Of a stretch of 64,000 bases of DNA, positions 9,571 through 18,130 are shown in pieces (position 1 is the stretch's first letter; each line of letters starts with the position of its first letter). The notes under the pieces were generated by a model. The model was not told the DNA's origin, made no database searches, and was given only the letters and a program-made list of their open reading frames with translations. The stretch spans positions 62,001 to 126,000 of the forward strand of contig JAJEDN010000118.1 of assembly GCA_022821495.1 (NCBI GenBank). Direction: 5' to 3'. This DNA comes from Candidatus Poribacteria bacterium (GTDB lineage: Bacteria; Poribacteria; WGA-4E; WGA-3G). A program made the position numbers and the translations under genes.

Positions 9571-10263
9571 ATGCTTCAGAAATGTCAATTAACGCTCAGC
9601 TTAGCCCTCTGTCTGCTGCTGATGCAGCCGTTTACAGGCTTTGCCGTGGAAGAGTTTAAAGTCTCTGAATACGGAGATGGCGAACAGATTTGGTTCGAGG
9701 CGGAAGCCTTTGATGATAGGGATTCCGAGGATGTCTATAAATTAGGTAAAGGTGAAGGTGCTGTAGATCCTGCCGACGGTGCCTTTGGAGATATTGTCAC
9801 GAATGCCGGTGGTCAAGGCTGGATACTTTATAGGTTCGACATCAGTCGTGCGGGCGGAAAAGCCGGTGAATGGCGTTTTATCGGACGGCTCATTAATCCG
9901 AGCAACCACTCAGACTGGTTGTGGGTTCTCGGGGACGATGGCAATAAGATCCCAGATGTGGCACCTGCCTTTGTGCGTCCTGACGATATTATCTTTGAGG
10001 AAAACGTCCCCGAATGGGCATGGATGCGGACCGGTGATTTTGGACAGGATGGTGGCACGGTTAATGAATTGCAAGACGGTGAAAACGTTATGATGATTTG
10101 GACGCGGCAGAGCTCACTTCAGGTTCAATACGATGTTTTCTGCTGGTCAAGTGATCTGGAATATGAACCGACAGATGAAGACTACGAAAAAGCAGAAGAG
10201 AAAACGTTGCCGGTAGAACCTGATGGGTTACTCACAACGACATGGGGTCGGCTCAAGCGGTAG
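9571..10263 (+). CDS. Exported protein of unknown function with C-terminal TTWG motif
   Basis: A 230-residue protein with a signal peptide (MLQKCQLTLSLALCLLLMQP, cleavage probably after GFA), preceded by an excellent AGGAGG 9 bases upstream. The mature part is acidic and aromatic, with EIWFEAEAF-like and WILYRFDISRAG segments that recall beta-sandwich carbohydrate-binding modules of the CBM6 type, which open with a similar Glu-Ala-Glu; that resemblance is only suggestive. The last residues, EPDGLLTTTWGRLKR, match the tails of two other exported proteins in this window (54232-56085 and 56184-56978). It is followed 160 bp later by the PhyH genes. Confidence 0.75.
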   Translation: MLQKCQLTLSLALCLLLMQPFTGFAVEEFKVSEYGDGEQIWFEAEAFDDRDSEDVYKLGKGEGAVDPADGAFGDIVTNAGGQGWILYRFDISRAGGKAGEWRFIGRLINPSNHSDWLWVLGDDGNKIPDVAPAFVRPDDIIFEENVPEWAWMRTGDFGQDGGTVNELQDGENVMMIWTRQSSLQVQYDVFCWSSDLEYEPTDEDYEKAEEKTLPVEPDGLLTTTWGRLKR

Positions 10264-10422
10264 TTTTGTCGTCTGTATCAGGCATTTTCGGTTCTATCTC
10301 TGTTTGGCATTCAGTACGATAACCGATACGCCCATTATGGAAACGCGAGGCTTTAAAGCTGTGCGTTTCATACAGCCTGTTGTAAAAATCAATTTTCTGA
10401 AATTACAGATGGAGATGGGTAC

Positions 10423-11238
10423 ATGACACCCAAACAACGGTACCTTTTTGATTTAACGGGGTATATCCACCTCAAAAACGTTCTGAGTGATAAGGAATTG
10501 AAAAATGCCCAAGATGCCGTTGAGCGCTGTGTCCAAACACCGGAGGCTGAGCTTCCGCCGGGTATCAGTTATGGCGGTGGCGGCTATTCTAACGGCTTTT
10601 CATTCGATAAATCGCTTGAGGCACTTACACTTCATCCGAAAACATGGCCAATCGTAAAAGAACTTACGAATAATAAACCGATTTTTAATCGAGGCAGCCT
10701 CGTTGCTAAGCGTCCAGAACACGATCAGGTTATTGGTAAGTTGCACTGTGCGCGTGAAGATTGCGGCTGGCAGACGCGTCGCTATACTGTCAAGGATGGG
10801 CAGATTCACTGTAACGACTTCGTCGTCTTTTTCTATTTTGCTGATGTCTATCCGGGTGATGGCGGCTTAGTTGTGCTACCGGGTTCCCACAAAGCGAACT
10901 TTGAACGTCCAGAGGGGCTATTCTTCCCAGACCCAGCGGATCCACCCGACGAACTCCATCCAGCGTTAGTTAATGTAACGGCACGCGCGGGTGACGCAAT
11001 TGTTCTGTCCGAACTGCTGACGCACGGGGTACTTATCTGGAAACCGAAGGATCGGTATCGACGGTTCCTGATCTTGCGTTACAAAACACAGTTTTTCCAA
11101 GATTCCAGAGGACACAGGGATCCATTTCCACCTGAGGTGATGGAGCGACTTTCGCCTGAGACCCGTGAACTTGCGCAACCCGCATTTTATACGCATACCA
11201 AAGACATCGTTAAAAGTGAACATGTCCAGTTAACTTAA
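10423..11238 (+). CDS. Phytanoyl-CoA dioxygenase (PhyH) family protein, HCA variant
   Basis: A 271-residue Fe(II)/2-oxoglutarate oxygenase-like protein. The core PGDGGLVVLPGSHK (residues 144-157), the distal His at 201 (THGVLIW) and the 2-oxoglutarate-binding Arg near 213 (DRYRRFLILRY) fit PhyH. The proximal iron His appears to be H108 in LHCARED, giving H-C-A in place of the usual H-x-D. Canonical PhyH enzymes hydroxylate alpha carbons of acyl chains, but distant members hydroxylate or halogenate diverse small molecules, so the substrate is unknown. A paralogue follows 13 bp later and an oxidoreductase after that, suggesting one operon. Confidence 0.88.
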   Translation: MTPKQRYLFDLTGYIHLKNVLSDKELKNAQDAVERCVQTPEAELPPGISYGGGGYSNGFSFDKSLEALTLHPKTWPIVKELTNNKPIFNRGSLVAKRPEHDQVIGKLHCAREDCGWQTRRYTVKDGQIHCNDFVVFFYFADVYPGDGGLVVLPGSHKANFERPEGLFFPDPADPPDELHPALVNVTARAGDAIVLSELLTHGVLIWKPKDRYRRFLILRYKTQFFQDSRGHRDPFPPEVMERLSPETRELAQPAFYTHTKDIVKSEHVQLT

Positions 11239-11251
11239 TAAGGAGCGAAAA

Positions 11252-12091
11252 ATGACCCCAGAACAACGTTACCTATTTGACGTTACCGGCTATTTGCACA
11301 TCGAGGGTGCAGTTACGGGGGATGCCCTCAAAGCGGCACAGGCGGCTGTGGATCGGTATATTCATACACCGCTCGATGAACGTCCAGAAGAATTCACGAC
11401 GCGTCCTCGCGACTTAGAACCCGGTAAAGGGGGTAGATATGAACACGGATTCGCTTTTGACAGGTCGCTTGAGGCGATGACGGTGCATCCGGCTATCTGG
11501 CCCCTTGTCAAAGAATTTACCTTCGATAAACCGCGGTTTGTCACTGGCACACTCACGCTTGAACAGCACAACCCAGACAGGCAACCGATGGGGACAAATC
11601 CGGCAGGCTTGCACTGTGCGCGTGAGGGACGGCAATGGCTCACGCGCTACGAAGTCCAGAATAACCAGATTTACTGCAACGATTTCGTGGCGTTCTTCTA
11701 CTTGACCGATGTGCAGCCCGGTGACGGTGGACTTATCGTTATCCCCGGTTCGCATAAGAGCAAATTCGAGAGACCTGAGGACCTGTTAACACCGGGTCCC
11801 GACGGTATTGATCCTGAACCGGACGACGTTTTTACGAATCTTACGCCAAAAGCGGGCGATTTTCTTGTCATCTCTGAACTCTTGACACACGGTGTTTTGC
11901 GATGGAAACCGAAAGATCGGGATAGACGTTTCCTTATTCTGCGCTATCGTCCGCAATACGATGGTAAGCAAAGTTTACCCGAGAAAATCGTCAACCGTTT
12001 AACGCCTGAAGTTCAGGAACTCGTGCAAACTGCGTCTTATGGACATACAAAAGAGATCGTCAAACAAGACGTTGTGAAATTGACAGTTTAG
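11252..12091 (+). CDS. Phytanoyl-CoA dioxygenase (PhyH) family protein, second copy, HCA variant
   Basis: A 279-residue paralogue of the preceding gene, sharing MTPxQRYLFDxTGY at the start, PGDGGLIVIPGSHK in the core, the distal His 213 (LTHGVLRW) and the Arg near 226. The proximal segment is GLHCAREG with H121-C-A123, so again the Asp of the H-x-D motif is missing; the tyrosine in QIYCND, where the first copy has His, argues that H121 is the true ligand. AAGGAG stands before the ATG. The tandem arrangement suggests either sequential steps on one substrate or a heteromeric pair (inference). Confidence 0.88.
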   Translation: MTPEQRYLFDVTGYLHIEGAVTGDALKAAQAAVDRYIHTPLDERPEEFTTRPRDLEPGKGGRYEHGFAFDRSLEAMTVHPAIWPLVKEFTFDKPRFVTGTLTLEQHNPDRQPMGTNPAGLHCAREGRQWLTRYEVQNNQIYCNDFVAFFYLTDVQPGDGGLIVIPGSHKSKFERPEDLLTPGPDGIDPEPDDVFTNLTPKAGDFLVISELLTHGVLRWKPKDRDRRFLILRYRPQYDGKQSLPEKIVNRLTPEVQELVQTASYGHTKEIVKQDVVKLTV

Positions 12092-12140
12092 CAGGAACCT
12101 TTTACAGCACCTCAACAGCGAAATGCAATGGAGGAATCCA

Positions 12141-13181
12141 ATGGGAACAGAATACCGTGTCTGTATTGTTGGTTGTGGCAGAATGGGGGGTACAATTGAT
12201 GAGGAAGTCCGTGCGACACCCCACGGTGCGTTACCCTATTCGCATGCTGCGGGATATACGGCTTTCGAGCGGACAGCACTTGTCGCTGCTGCGGATGTGG
12301 TCGAAGAGAAGGCACAATACGTTTGCGACAAATGGGATATTCCGAAGTACTATTTAGACTATCGTGAGATGATTGTCGCAGAGAAACCCGATATTGTCAG
12401 TATCGCCACGCGTCCTGGTAACCATGCCGACATCACACAATTTGCTGCGGAAAATGGCGTGAAAGGCATCTATTGCGATAAACCGCTTTGTGCGTCTATG
12501 GAAGAGGCGGATGCCATGGTAGCGGTGTGCGAAAAATATAACATCAAATTCAACCTCGGCACGCAGCGACGTTTTACGCCCGGATACATCAAAATGCGGG
12601 AACTCCTCGAAAGCGGTGAACTTGGCGAGCGACGCGCTGTTATCGCCTATAGCGGTGGTGCTGCGCTTTGGGGATATACGCACGCAGCAGATATGCTCCT
12701 TTTCTTGGCAAGTGATGCGCCAATAGCATATGTGCAAGGGAACGTTGGCGTTGATGACGCTGATTTTGAAGATAACCGCACGGAATCTGATCCCGGTATC
12801 GTAATGGGATTCATCCGTTTTGAGAACGGTATTAACGGCATTAGCATTCCCGGCACGGCTTATGAATTTGAGGTGCATTGTAGTGAGGGTATAATTCGTG
12901 CCCTCAATAATGGACTCGGTTTTCACCTCCGTAAACGGCAAGGGGAGTTTAACGAGATTTTGGAAGCACCGTTCCCGCCTTATGAACGGAAAAGCGGCAC
13001 CGTCGGCTGTATTGAAGACATTGTTGATGCAATTGAAACTGATACCGAGACGCAAGGTAACATTCATCTTGCACACCGAAGCACTGAGATGGTTTTCGCC
13101 ATTGTCGATTCACAACGGCAGCAAGGTAAGCGGGTGACGATGCCGATGGCAAACCGAGGTCTCTATCTCGGAAGGTGGTAA
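12141..13181 (+). CDS. Gfo/Idh/MocA family oxidoreductase
   Basis: A 346-residue NAD(P)-dependent dehydrogenase with the Rossmann motif VGCGRMGG at residues 10-17, a DKP triad region in YCDKPLCASM (usual EKP), and the C-terminal alpha/beta substrate domain. Relatives act on sugars, inositols and sugar-acid derivatives. The ATG at 12141 is preferred to one at 12123 because GGAGG lies six bases upstream and the Rossmann strand then starts at the usual position. The gene follows the two PhyH genes by about 50 bp and probably shares their transcript. Distinct sequence from the other three oxidoreductases in the window. Confidence 0.88.
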   Translation: MGTEYRVCIVGCGRMGGTIDEEVRATPHGALPYSHAAGYTAFERTALVAAADVVEEKAQYVCDKWDIPKYYLDYREMIVAEKPDIVSIATRPGNHADITQFAAENGVKGIYCDKPLCASMEEADAMVAVCEKYNIKFNLGTQRRFTPGYIKMRELLESGELGERRAVIAYSGGAALWGYTHAADMLLFLASDAPIAYVQGNVGVDDADFEDNRTESDPGIVMGFIRFENGINGISIPGTAYEFEVHCSEGIIRALNNGLGFHLRKRQGEFNEILEAPFPPYERKSGTVGCIEDIVDAIETDTETQGNIHLAHRSTEMVFAIVDSQRQQGKRVTMPMANRGLYLGRW

Positions 13182-13190
13182 CTTATTGTC

Positions 13191-13227
13191 TGAATCAGGA
13201 TTGACAGGATTTTAGGATTGGCAGGAT
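13191..13227 (+). repeat. CAGGAT-type degenerate short repeats
   Basis: Directly before the methyltransferase gene lie three imperfect copies of CAGGATT/AGGATTG (ATCAGGATTGACAGGAT, then AGGATTGGCAGGAT). The last AGGAT also serves as the ribosome binding site for the ATG at 13235, so a repeat appears to have been recruited as a translation signal. Confidence 0.5.
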
Positions 13228-13234
13228 AAAACCG

Positions 13235-13993
13235 ATGTTCAGGAAACTTTATATTTTTCTATGCATGATGGGTGTGGTTTTTCTATTGACGGACACGCCC
13301 AGTGGTGATTTACAATCGGAAACCGCGCCGACACGTCCAGCGAGTACAATGTATGAACATAAGACCTCCAGTCGAGATGGGATCGGCAAAATTTACATGG
13401 GTCGCGAAATCTCTCGCGTGATGGGGCATCAAGGTGCGGAATGGTTGGAACGCCCTGAACGTGAACGAGAAGAGATGCCGAACCGACTTGTTGAGCTGCT
13501 GAAACTCAAAGCGGGTGACGTTGTGGCGGATATCGGTATCGGGACGGGCTATATCGCGCGACGCATTTCACCCAAAATTGGTGAGACAGGGGTCATCTAC
13601 GGCGTTGAAATCCAGCAGGAGATGCTTGATATCCTTGCTGAGAAAATGGCGGAAGCCGGTATTACCAATATCAAAGGTGTATTAGGAACGATCACCGATC
13701 CGAAATTGCCGCCGAACTCGGTGGATCTGGCGATTATGGTGGATGTCTACCACGAATTTTCACATCCGTATGAGATGATGCAGAACATCTGCCGTGGTCT
13801 CAAAATAGGGGGAAGGGTTGCCTTTGTGGAATACCGCTTGGAAGACGACAATGTGCCGATCAAACGCTTGCACAAGATGAGTGAGTTGCAGGTGATTAAG
13901 GAAGCAACACCGCACCCACTTTCTTGGGTAGAGACGCTCGACGACTTACCCTGGCAACATGTTATTATTTTTGAGAAGGTCGCAACACAATAG
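13235..13993 (+). CDS. SAM-dependent methyltransferase-like protein with N-terminal signal sequence
   Basis: A 252-residue protein with a class I methyltransferase domain: motif I VADIGIGTGYIARRIS near residue 108, acidic GVEIQQEMLD (motif II) and VDLAIMVDVYHEF (motif IV). The first 20 residues, MFRKLYIFLCMMGVVFLLTD, form a hydrophobic signal peptide or anchor. A methyltransferase outside the cytoplasm would lack SAM, so it may be membrane-anchored on the inner face or have a different role. The region just after the anchor (YMGREISRVMGHQGAEWLERPER) matches a family of bacterial exported methyltransferase-like proteins. Preceded by oxidoreductase and PhyH genes on the same strand. Confidence 0.82.
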   Translation: MFRKLYIFLCMMGVVFLLTDTPSGDLQSETAPTRPASTMYEHKTSSRDGIGKIYMGREISRVMGHQGAEWLERPEREREEMPNRLVELLKLKAGDVVADIGIGTGYIARRISPKIGETGVIYGVEIQQEMLDILAEKMAEAGITNIKGVLGTITDPKLPPNSVDLAIMVDVYHEFSHPYEMMQNICRGLKIGGRVAFVEYRLEDDNVPIKRLHKMSELQVIKEATPHPLSWVETLDDLPWQHVIIFEKVATQ

Positions 13994-14044
13994 GTTTTCT
14001 ATCCGATTGAGTATCAGCAAAACGCCACAATCAGAGAGGAATAT

Positions 14045-14073
14045 TTGACAAAAGCACAACCCTATCGTAAAAT
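14045..14073 (+). promoter_or_regulatory. Sigma70-type promoter candidate for the DUF1549/1553 gene
   Basis: TTGACA at 14045-14050 and TAAAAT at 14068-14073 with a 17-bp spacer. The predicted leader of about 110 bases contains two copies of CTGCCTAAGCG (near 14099 and 14151) before the GGGGAG ribosome site and the GTG start at 14192. The repeated motif may be regulatory; nothing else shows its role. Confidence 0.45.
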
Positions 14074-14191
14074 ATAACAATGTTGCTAAACTTTTTGACT
14101 GCCTAAGCGTCACAATTGCTAATTCTGTTATAGCAAATAGCAGTTTGCGCTGCCTAAGCGAGCTGCGTTTTAAACAAAGGGGAGACTTCCA

Positions 14192-17100
14192 GTGAAGACG
14201 GCTAACAATACGATTCCACTAACCGGAACCATATTATTGGTGTATTTCTGCCTCGCCGTGTTCGGACTACCCACGGCATCTGCGGAACATCACGAGACAC
14301 CACCAGCCACTTTGAATTATAACCTCGACATCCGTCCGATTCTTTCGGACAATTGCTACGCGTGTCACGGACCGGATGCCAAGACTCGACAAGGCAACCT
14401 ACGCCTTGATACGAAAGAGGGTGCGTTTTCTGAACCGAGCGGATACCCCGTCATCGTCCCCGGCAAGCCCGACGAGAGCGAGCTCCATCTTCGCATCGTA
14501 TCCGATGACGACACCTATCGCATGCCACCCGCGGACTTCAATAAGACGCTAACACCAGAACAGATTGAAGCCATTACACAGTGGATCCGTGAAGGTGCGA
14601 ATTGGGAAGAACACTGGGCGTTCACCACACCCGTCCGTCCAACGCCACCGACTGTCGAGAACAAAGACTGGGTGCGAAACCCGATTGACGCGTTCATCCT
14701 CTCACGGCTTGAAAAAGAGGGACTTACACCCGCAAGTGAAGCGGATAAACGGACGCTTATTAGACGTTTAAGCTTCGATCTCACCGGCTTACCGCCGACA
14801 CGCGAAGAGATACATCAATTCCTTGCAGACGATTCACCAGACGCTTACGAAAAACTGATTGATACGTTTATGGCGAAACCGGAATACGGCGAGCATCTCG
14901 GTCGCTTCTGGTTAGATGTCGCGCGGTACGGTGATACGCACGGACTCCATTTAGATAATTACCGTGAGATGTGGCCTTACCGTGATTGGGTTATCAATGC
15001 GTTCAACAAAAATATGCCGTTCGATCAGTTTACGACTGAGCAGTTGGCAGGTGACCTTCTACCGGAACCGACACTTGACCAGCAGGTCGCTACCGGTTTC
15101 AACCGATGCCACGTCACGACAAGTGAAGGCGGTTCGATTGATGCGGAATACTATGTTCGATACGCGATCGACAGAGCGAATACCACCTCGACTGTCTGGA
15201 TGGGATTAACCGTCGGGTGCGCGCAGTGCCACGACCACAAATACGATCCGATTACACAGAAAGAATTCTATCAACTCTACGCCTATTTCAACAATATCAC
15301 TGAAAATGCGATGGACGGCAATCGTAAGGATTCTCCCCCGGTTGTGAAGCTGCCGACCCCAGAGCAGGAAGCAGAACTCGCCGCGTTTGATGACCAGATC
15401 GCCGAGTTAGATGCCCAAACCAAAGCACCTATCCCGGAACTCGATGCGACCCAAATCGCATGGGAAAATCGGATGCCGCGCTGGACAACGCTGAAACCGA
15501 CATCGCTTTATTCAAAAGGTGGGGCGACGCTCGAAGTTTTAGAGGATAACTCCATATTAGCCAGCGGCACCAATCCCGAACAGGAGACCTACGAGGTAAT
15601 TGTAGACCTGCCACCGGGCAAATGGAGTGCTGTGCGATTAGAAGGTATCAAGCACGAATCCTTGCCGAAAGGTGGGATCGGTAGAAGTAGTAACGGCAAC
15701 GTTGTTTTGACCGACTTCGCGCTTTTCATCGGACCGCCTGCAGCAGAGAGCGAGGAATCGCCTGTTGTGGAAACAGAAAACGCGGAGAGCGATGCCGAGG
15801 CTGAAACACAGACGCAAACTGAAGGGACCGACGCAGAAGCCGGAAGCACGCCTGTTGATAATACCGACACCCAAGCGCGAGCAGCGGATACGCCTGATGC
15901 CGATGTGGAAACACCCGTAGAAGATACACCTACTGCTGATGCCGATGCTGAGGCACAAGCCGAAGGCACGCCGACAGATGATGCGAGCGCGGAAAATGAA
16001 ACTGAAGAGACCGAAGCCGCCGATCCGTGGACGCCTGTCCAAATCGTGCAAGCGTGGGCAGACCACGAACAGACTATGGGTGAAGACAACCTCGGTGGTG
16101 TCATCGCAAACGCGATTGACGATAAACCGGAAACCGGATGGGCACTCGACAGAAGAAACGAAAACCGACAAGCGATCTTTCTTGTTGCGGCACCCTTTGG
16201 GACGGAAGGCGGCAGATTGAAGATCCGCCTTAAACATGAGTTCGATCTGCGTCAGAAGCAATTAGGTCGCTTCCGACTCGCGCTCACTGATGCGACAACG
16301 GTTTATCCGATCGGATCCAAGATAGGATTAGGCACTTGGCACGCCGTGGGTCCGTTCACCGCTGAACACGGTAACCTCGCCTTCTATCAGGTTTATGAAC
16401 CTGAAACGAAAGCGGTCAACGCAGGCAACACGTTTAAGGTGGGCGACAAGACCATCAAATGGGAACAGCAGACCCACTGGGTTGATGAACAGGTACATAA
16501 CGACATCGTTGGCGAAAACAGTGCCACCTATCTCTTCAGGAACATCTCCTCTGTTACCCAACAGAAAGCACTCCTGTATATTGGGAGCAACGATGCGCTG
16601 AAGGTTTGGATGAACGGTACCGAGCTCCTTGCCAAAAATGTCCAGCGAGATGCCGCTGCGGACCAAGAACAGATACAGGTCGAGCTCAAACCTGGTAACA
16701 ACACGTTACTCCTGAAAGTTGTCAACTACTCAGGTCCGTCTGGTTTCTATTTCCGTATGGAAAGCGCGCCGCCGATGCTACCTGCTAACATCGTAGATAT
16801 TGCTGGCACGCCGCGCGGCGAACGCGAAATCGCACAGACGGATCAAATCCGCGATTACTATCGGGCTAACATCAGGCTTGACAAGAGTGTCAACGAAAAT
16901 GCGCAACGTGCATTCGCTGACTTGAAAGAACTTTTTGCGGACTTAGCAGAGACACGACAGCAGCGGAGTACATTGGACGGTTCACTAACGACCACACTTG
17001 TGATGCAAGAGCGTACTGAACCGAGAGGGGCTTACGTCTTAGCACGTGGTGAATATCAGCATCCGGGTGAACAGGTCTATCCGCAAACCCCTGGCGTGCT

Positions 17101-18082
17101 TCCTGCGATGCCAGAAGATGCGGATCCAAATCGTCTCGGTCTTGCCAAATGGCTGCTTTCACCGGAACACCCACTTACGGCCCGTGTTGCGATCAATCGT
17201 TTCTGGCAAGATATCTTCGGTGCCGGAATTGTCCTGACAGCGGAAGATTTCGGTACACAAGGCACACCGCCGGTGCATCCCGAACTCCTCGACTGGCTTG
17301 CAACCGAATTCATTGCCTCCGATTGGGATATTCAAGCGATGCTGAAATTGATGCTTACGTCAGCAACCTATCGTCAGAGTGCGAAGGTTACGCCCGAAAA
17401 ACTGGAACGCGATGCGGATAACGCCCTGTTTTCTCGTGCACCAAGGTACCGACTTGATGCCGAAACCGTGCGCGATAACGCGCTTGCTGTGAGCGGCTTG
17501 TTGCATACCAAAGTTGGGGGACCGAGTGTGAAACCGCCGCAACCGGATGGACTCTGGAAAGCCGTCGGGTTTACCGGATCCAATACCGACACGTTTGTTA
17601 AAGATGCGGGTGCTGATAAAGTATATCGCCGGAGCCTCTATACATTCTGGAAGCGTACGGCACCACCGCCACAGATGAACATTTTGGACGCGCCATCGCG
17701 TGAAGCCTGCACCATCCGTCGTGAACGGACGAACACACCGATGCAGGCGTTAATGCTGATGAACGATCCGCAGTTCTTTGAAGCGGCGCGCGCTTTTGCA
17801 GAACGCACGGTTAAAGAGGGCGGTGAGACGACGGAAGAACGGATCGCCTATCTCTTTGAGGCAGCGACTGCCCGACTTCCGAAAGCAAAAGAGGCGGCAC
17901 TGCTACTGGAGACATTCCAAGCACATCATCAAGAATTGATGGCAAATCCAGAAGCAGCTGAAGAACTGATCGCTGTCGGTGAATCGCAACCTGATGAAAC
18001 TTTAGATGCAGTCGAAGTCGCTGCATGGACGATGATTGCGAATCTAATCCTGAATCTGGACGAAGTCCTGAACAAGGGATGA
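14192..18082 (+). CDS. Exported PSCyt1/DUF1549/DUF1553 cytochrome-type protein
   Basis: A 1,296-residue planctomycete-type protein. After a signal peptide it has a haem motif CYACH at residues 55-59 (PSCyt1 domain), then DUF1549 containing a second motif GCAQCHDHKYDP near 343, and a C-terminal DUF1553 domain (NRFWQDIFGAGIV, then NTPMQALMLMNDP). Between them is an acidic Ala/Glu/Asp/Thr-rich low-complexity linker (about 520-610) and a PA14-like or sugar-binding segment (YLFRNISS, GSNDALKVWMNGTELL). Start is GTG with GGGGAG seven bases upstream. Such proteins are usually encoded next to DUF1501 proteins and are thought to act in the periplasm on complex polysaccharides or sulfated compounds (inference). 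Here two LRR genes intervene before DUF1501. Confidence 0.9.
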   Translation: MKTANNTIPLTGTILLVYFCLAVFGLPTASAEHHETPPATLNYNLDIRPILSDNCYACHGPDAKTRQGNLRLDTKEGAFSEPSGYPVIVPGKPDESELHLRIVSDDDTYRMPPADFNKTLTPEQIEAITQWIREGANWEEHWAFTTPVRPTPPTVENKDWVRNPIDAFILSRLEKEGLTPASEADKRTLIRRLSFDLTGLPPTREEIHQFLADDSPDAYEKLIDTFMAKPEYGEHLGRFWLDVARYGDTHGLHLDNYREMWPYRDWVINAFNKNMPFDQFTTEQLAGDLLPEPTLDQQVATGFNRCHVTTSEGGSIDAEYYVRYAIDRANTTSTVWMGLTVGCAQCHDHKYDPITQKEFYQLYAYFNNITENAMDGNRKDSPPVVKLPTPEQEAELAAFDDQIAELDAQTKAPIPELDATQIAWENRMPRWTTLKPTSLYSKGGATLEVLEDNSILASGTNPEQETYEVIVDLPPGKWSAVRLEGIKHESLPKGGIGRSSNGNVVLTDFALFIGPPAAESEESPVVETENAESDAEAETQTQTEGTDAEAGSTPVDNTDTQARAADTPDADVETPVEDTPTADADAEAQAEGTPTDDASAENETEETEAADPWTPVQIVQAWADHEQTMGEDNLGGVIANAIDDKPETGWALDRRNENRQAIFLVAAPFGTEGGRLKIRLKHEFDLRQKQLGRFRLALTDATTVYPIGSKIGLGTWHAVGPFTAEHGNLAFYQVYEPETKAVNAGNTFKVGDKTIKWEQQTHWVDEQVHNDIVGENSATYLFRNISSVTQQKALLYIGSNDALKVWMNGTELLAKNVQRDAAADQEQIQVELKPGNNTLLLKVVNYSGPSGFYFRMESAPPMLPANIVDIAGTPRGEREIAQTDQIRDYYRANIRLDKSVNENAQRAFADLKELFADLAETRQQRSTLDGSLTTTLVMQERTEPRGAYVLARGEYQHPGEQVYPQTPGVLPAMPEDADPNRLGLAKWLLSPEHPLTARVAINRFWQDIFGAGIVLTAEDFGTQGTPPVHPELLDWLATEFIASDWDIQAMLKLMLTSATYRQSAKVTPEKLERDADNALFSRAPRYRLDAETVRDNALAVSGLLHTKVGGPSVKPPQPDGLWKAVGFTGSNTDTFVKDAGADKVYRRSLYTFWKRTAPPPQMNILDAPSREACTIRRERTNTPMQALMLMNDPQFFEAARAFAERTVKEGGETTEERIAYLFEAATARLPKAKEAALLLETFQAHHQELMANPEAAEELIAVGESQPDETLDAVEVAAWTMIANLILNLDEVLNKG

Positions 18083-18093
18083 TTAAATTCGGT

Positions 18094-18117
18094 GGGCACT
18101 ACTTTTCAGTGGTGCCC
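18094..18117 (+). terminator. Hairpin without U-tract between DUF1549/1553 gene and LRR gene
   Basis: GGGCACTAC and GTGGTGCCC (8 Watson-Crick pairs and one G-T) enclose a TTTTCA loop, 11 bases after the stop codon. No T-run follows, so it could be a weak terminator or an mRNA-stabilising stem ahead of the LRR gene at 18131. Confidence 0.45.
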
Positions 18118-18130
18118 ATCTCATAAGACT

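Noticed and set aside
9372..9659. Open frame overlapping the TIR element and the exported-protein gene
   Set aside because: It starts within the element and is out of frame with the gene that has the AGGAGG site.
12354..13076. Antisense frame of 240 codons opposite the oxidoreductase
   Set aside because: The plus-strand Rossmann protein is clear; the antisense frame has no family features or ribosome site.
15589..16261. Antisense frames of 171-207 codons opposite the acidic linker of the DUF1549/1553 gene
   Set aside because: They are low-complexity shadows of the Ala/Glu-rich linker.
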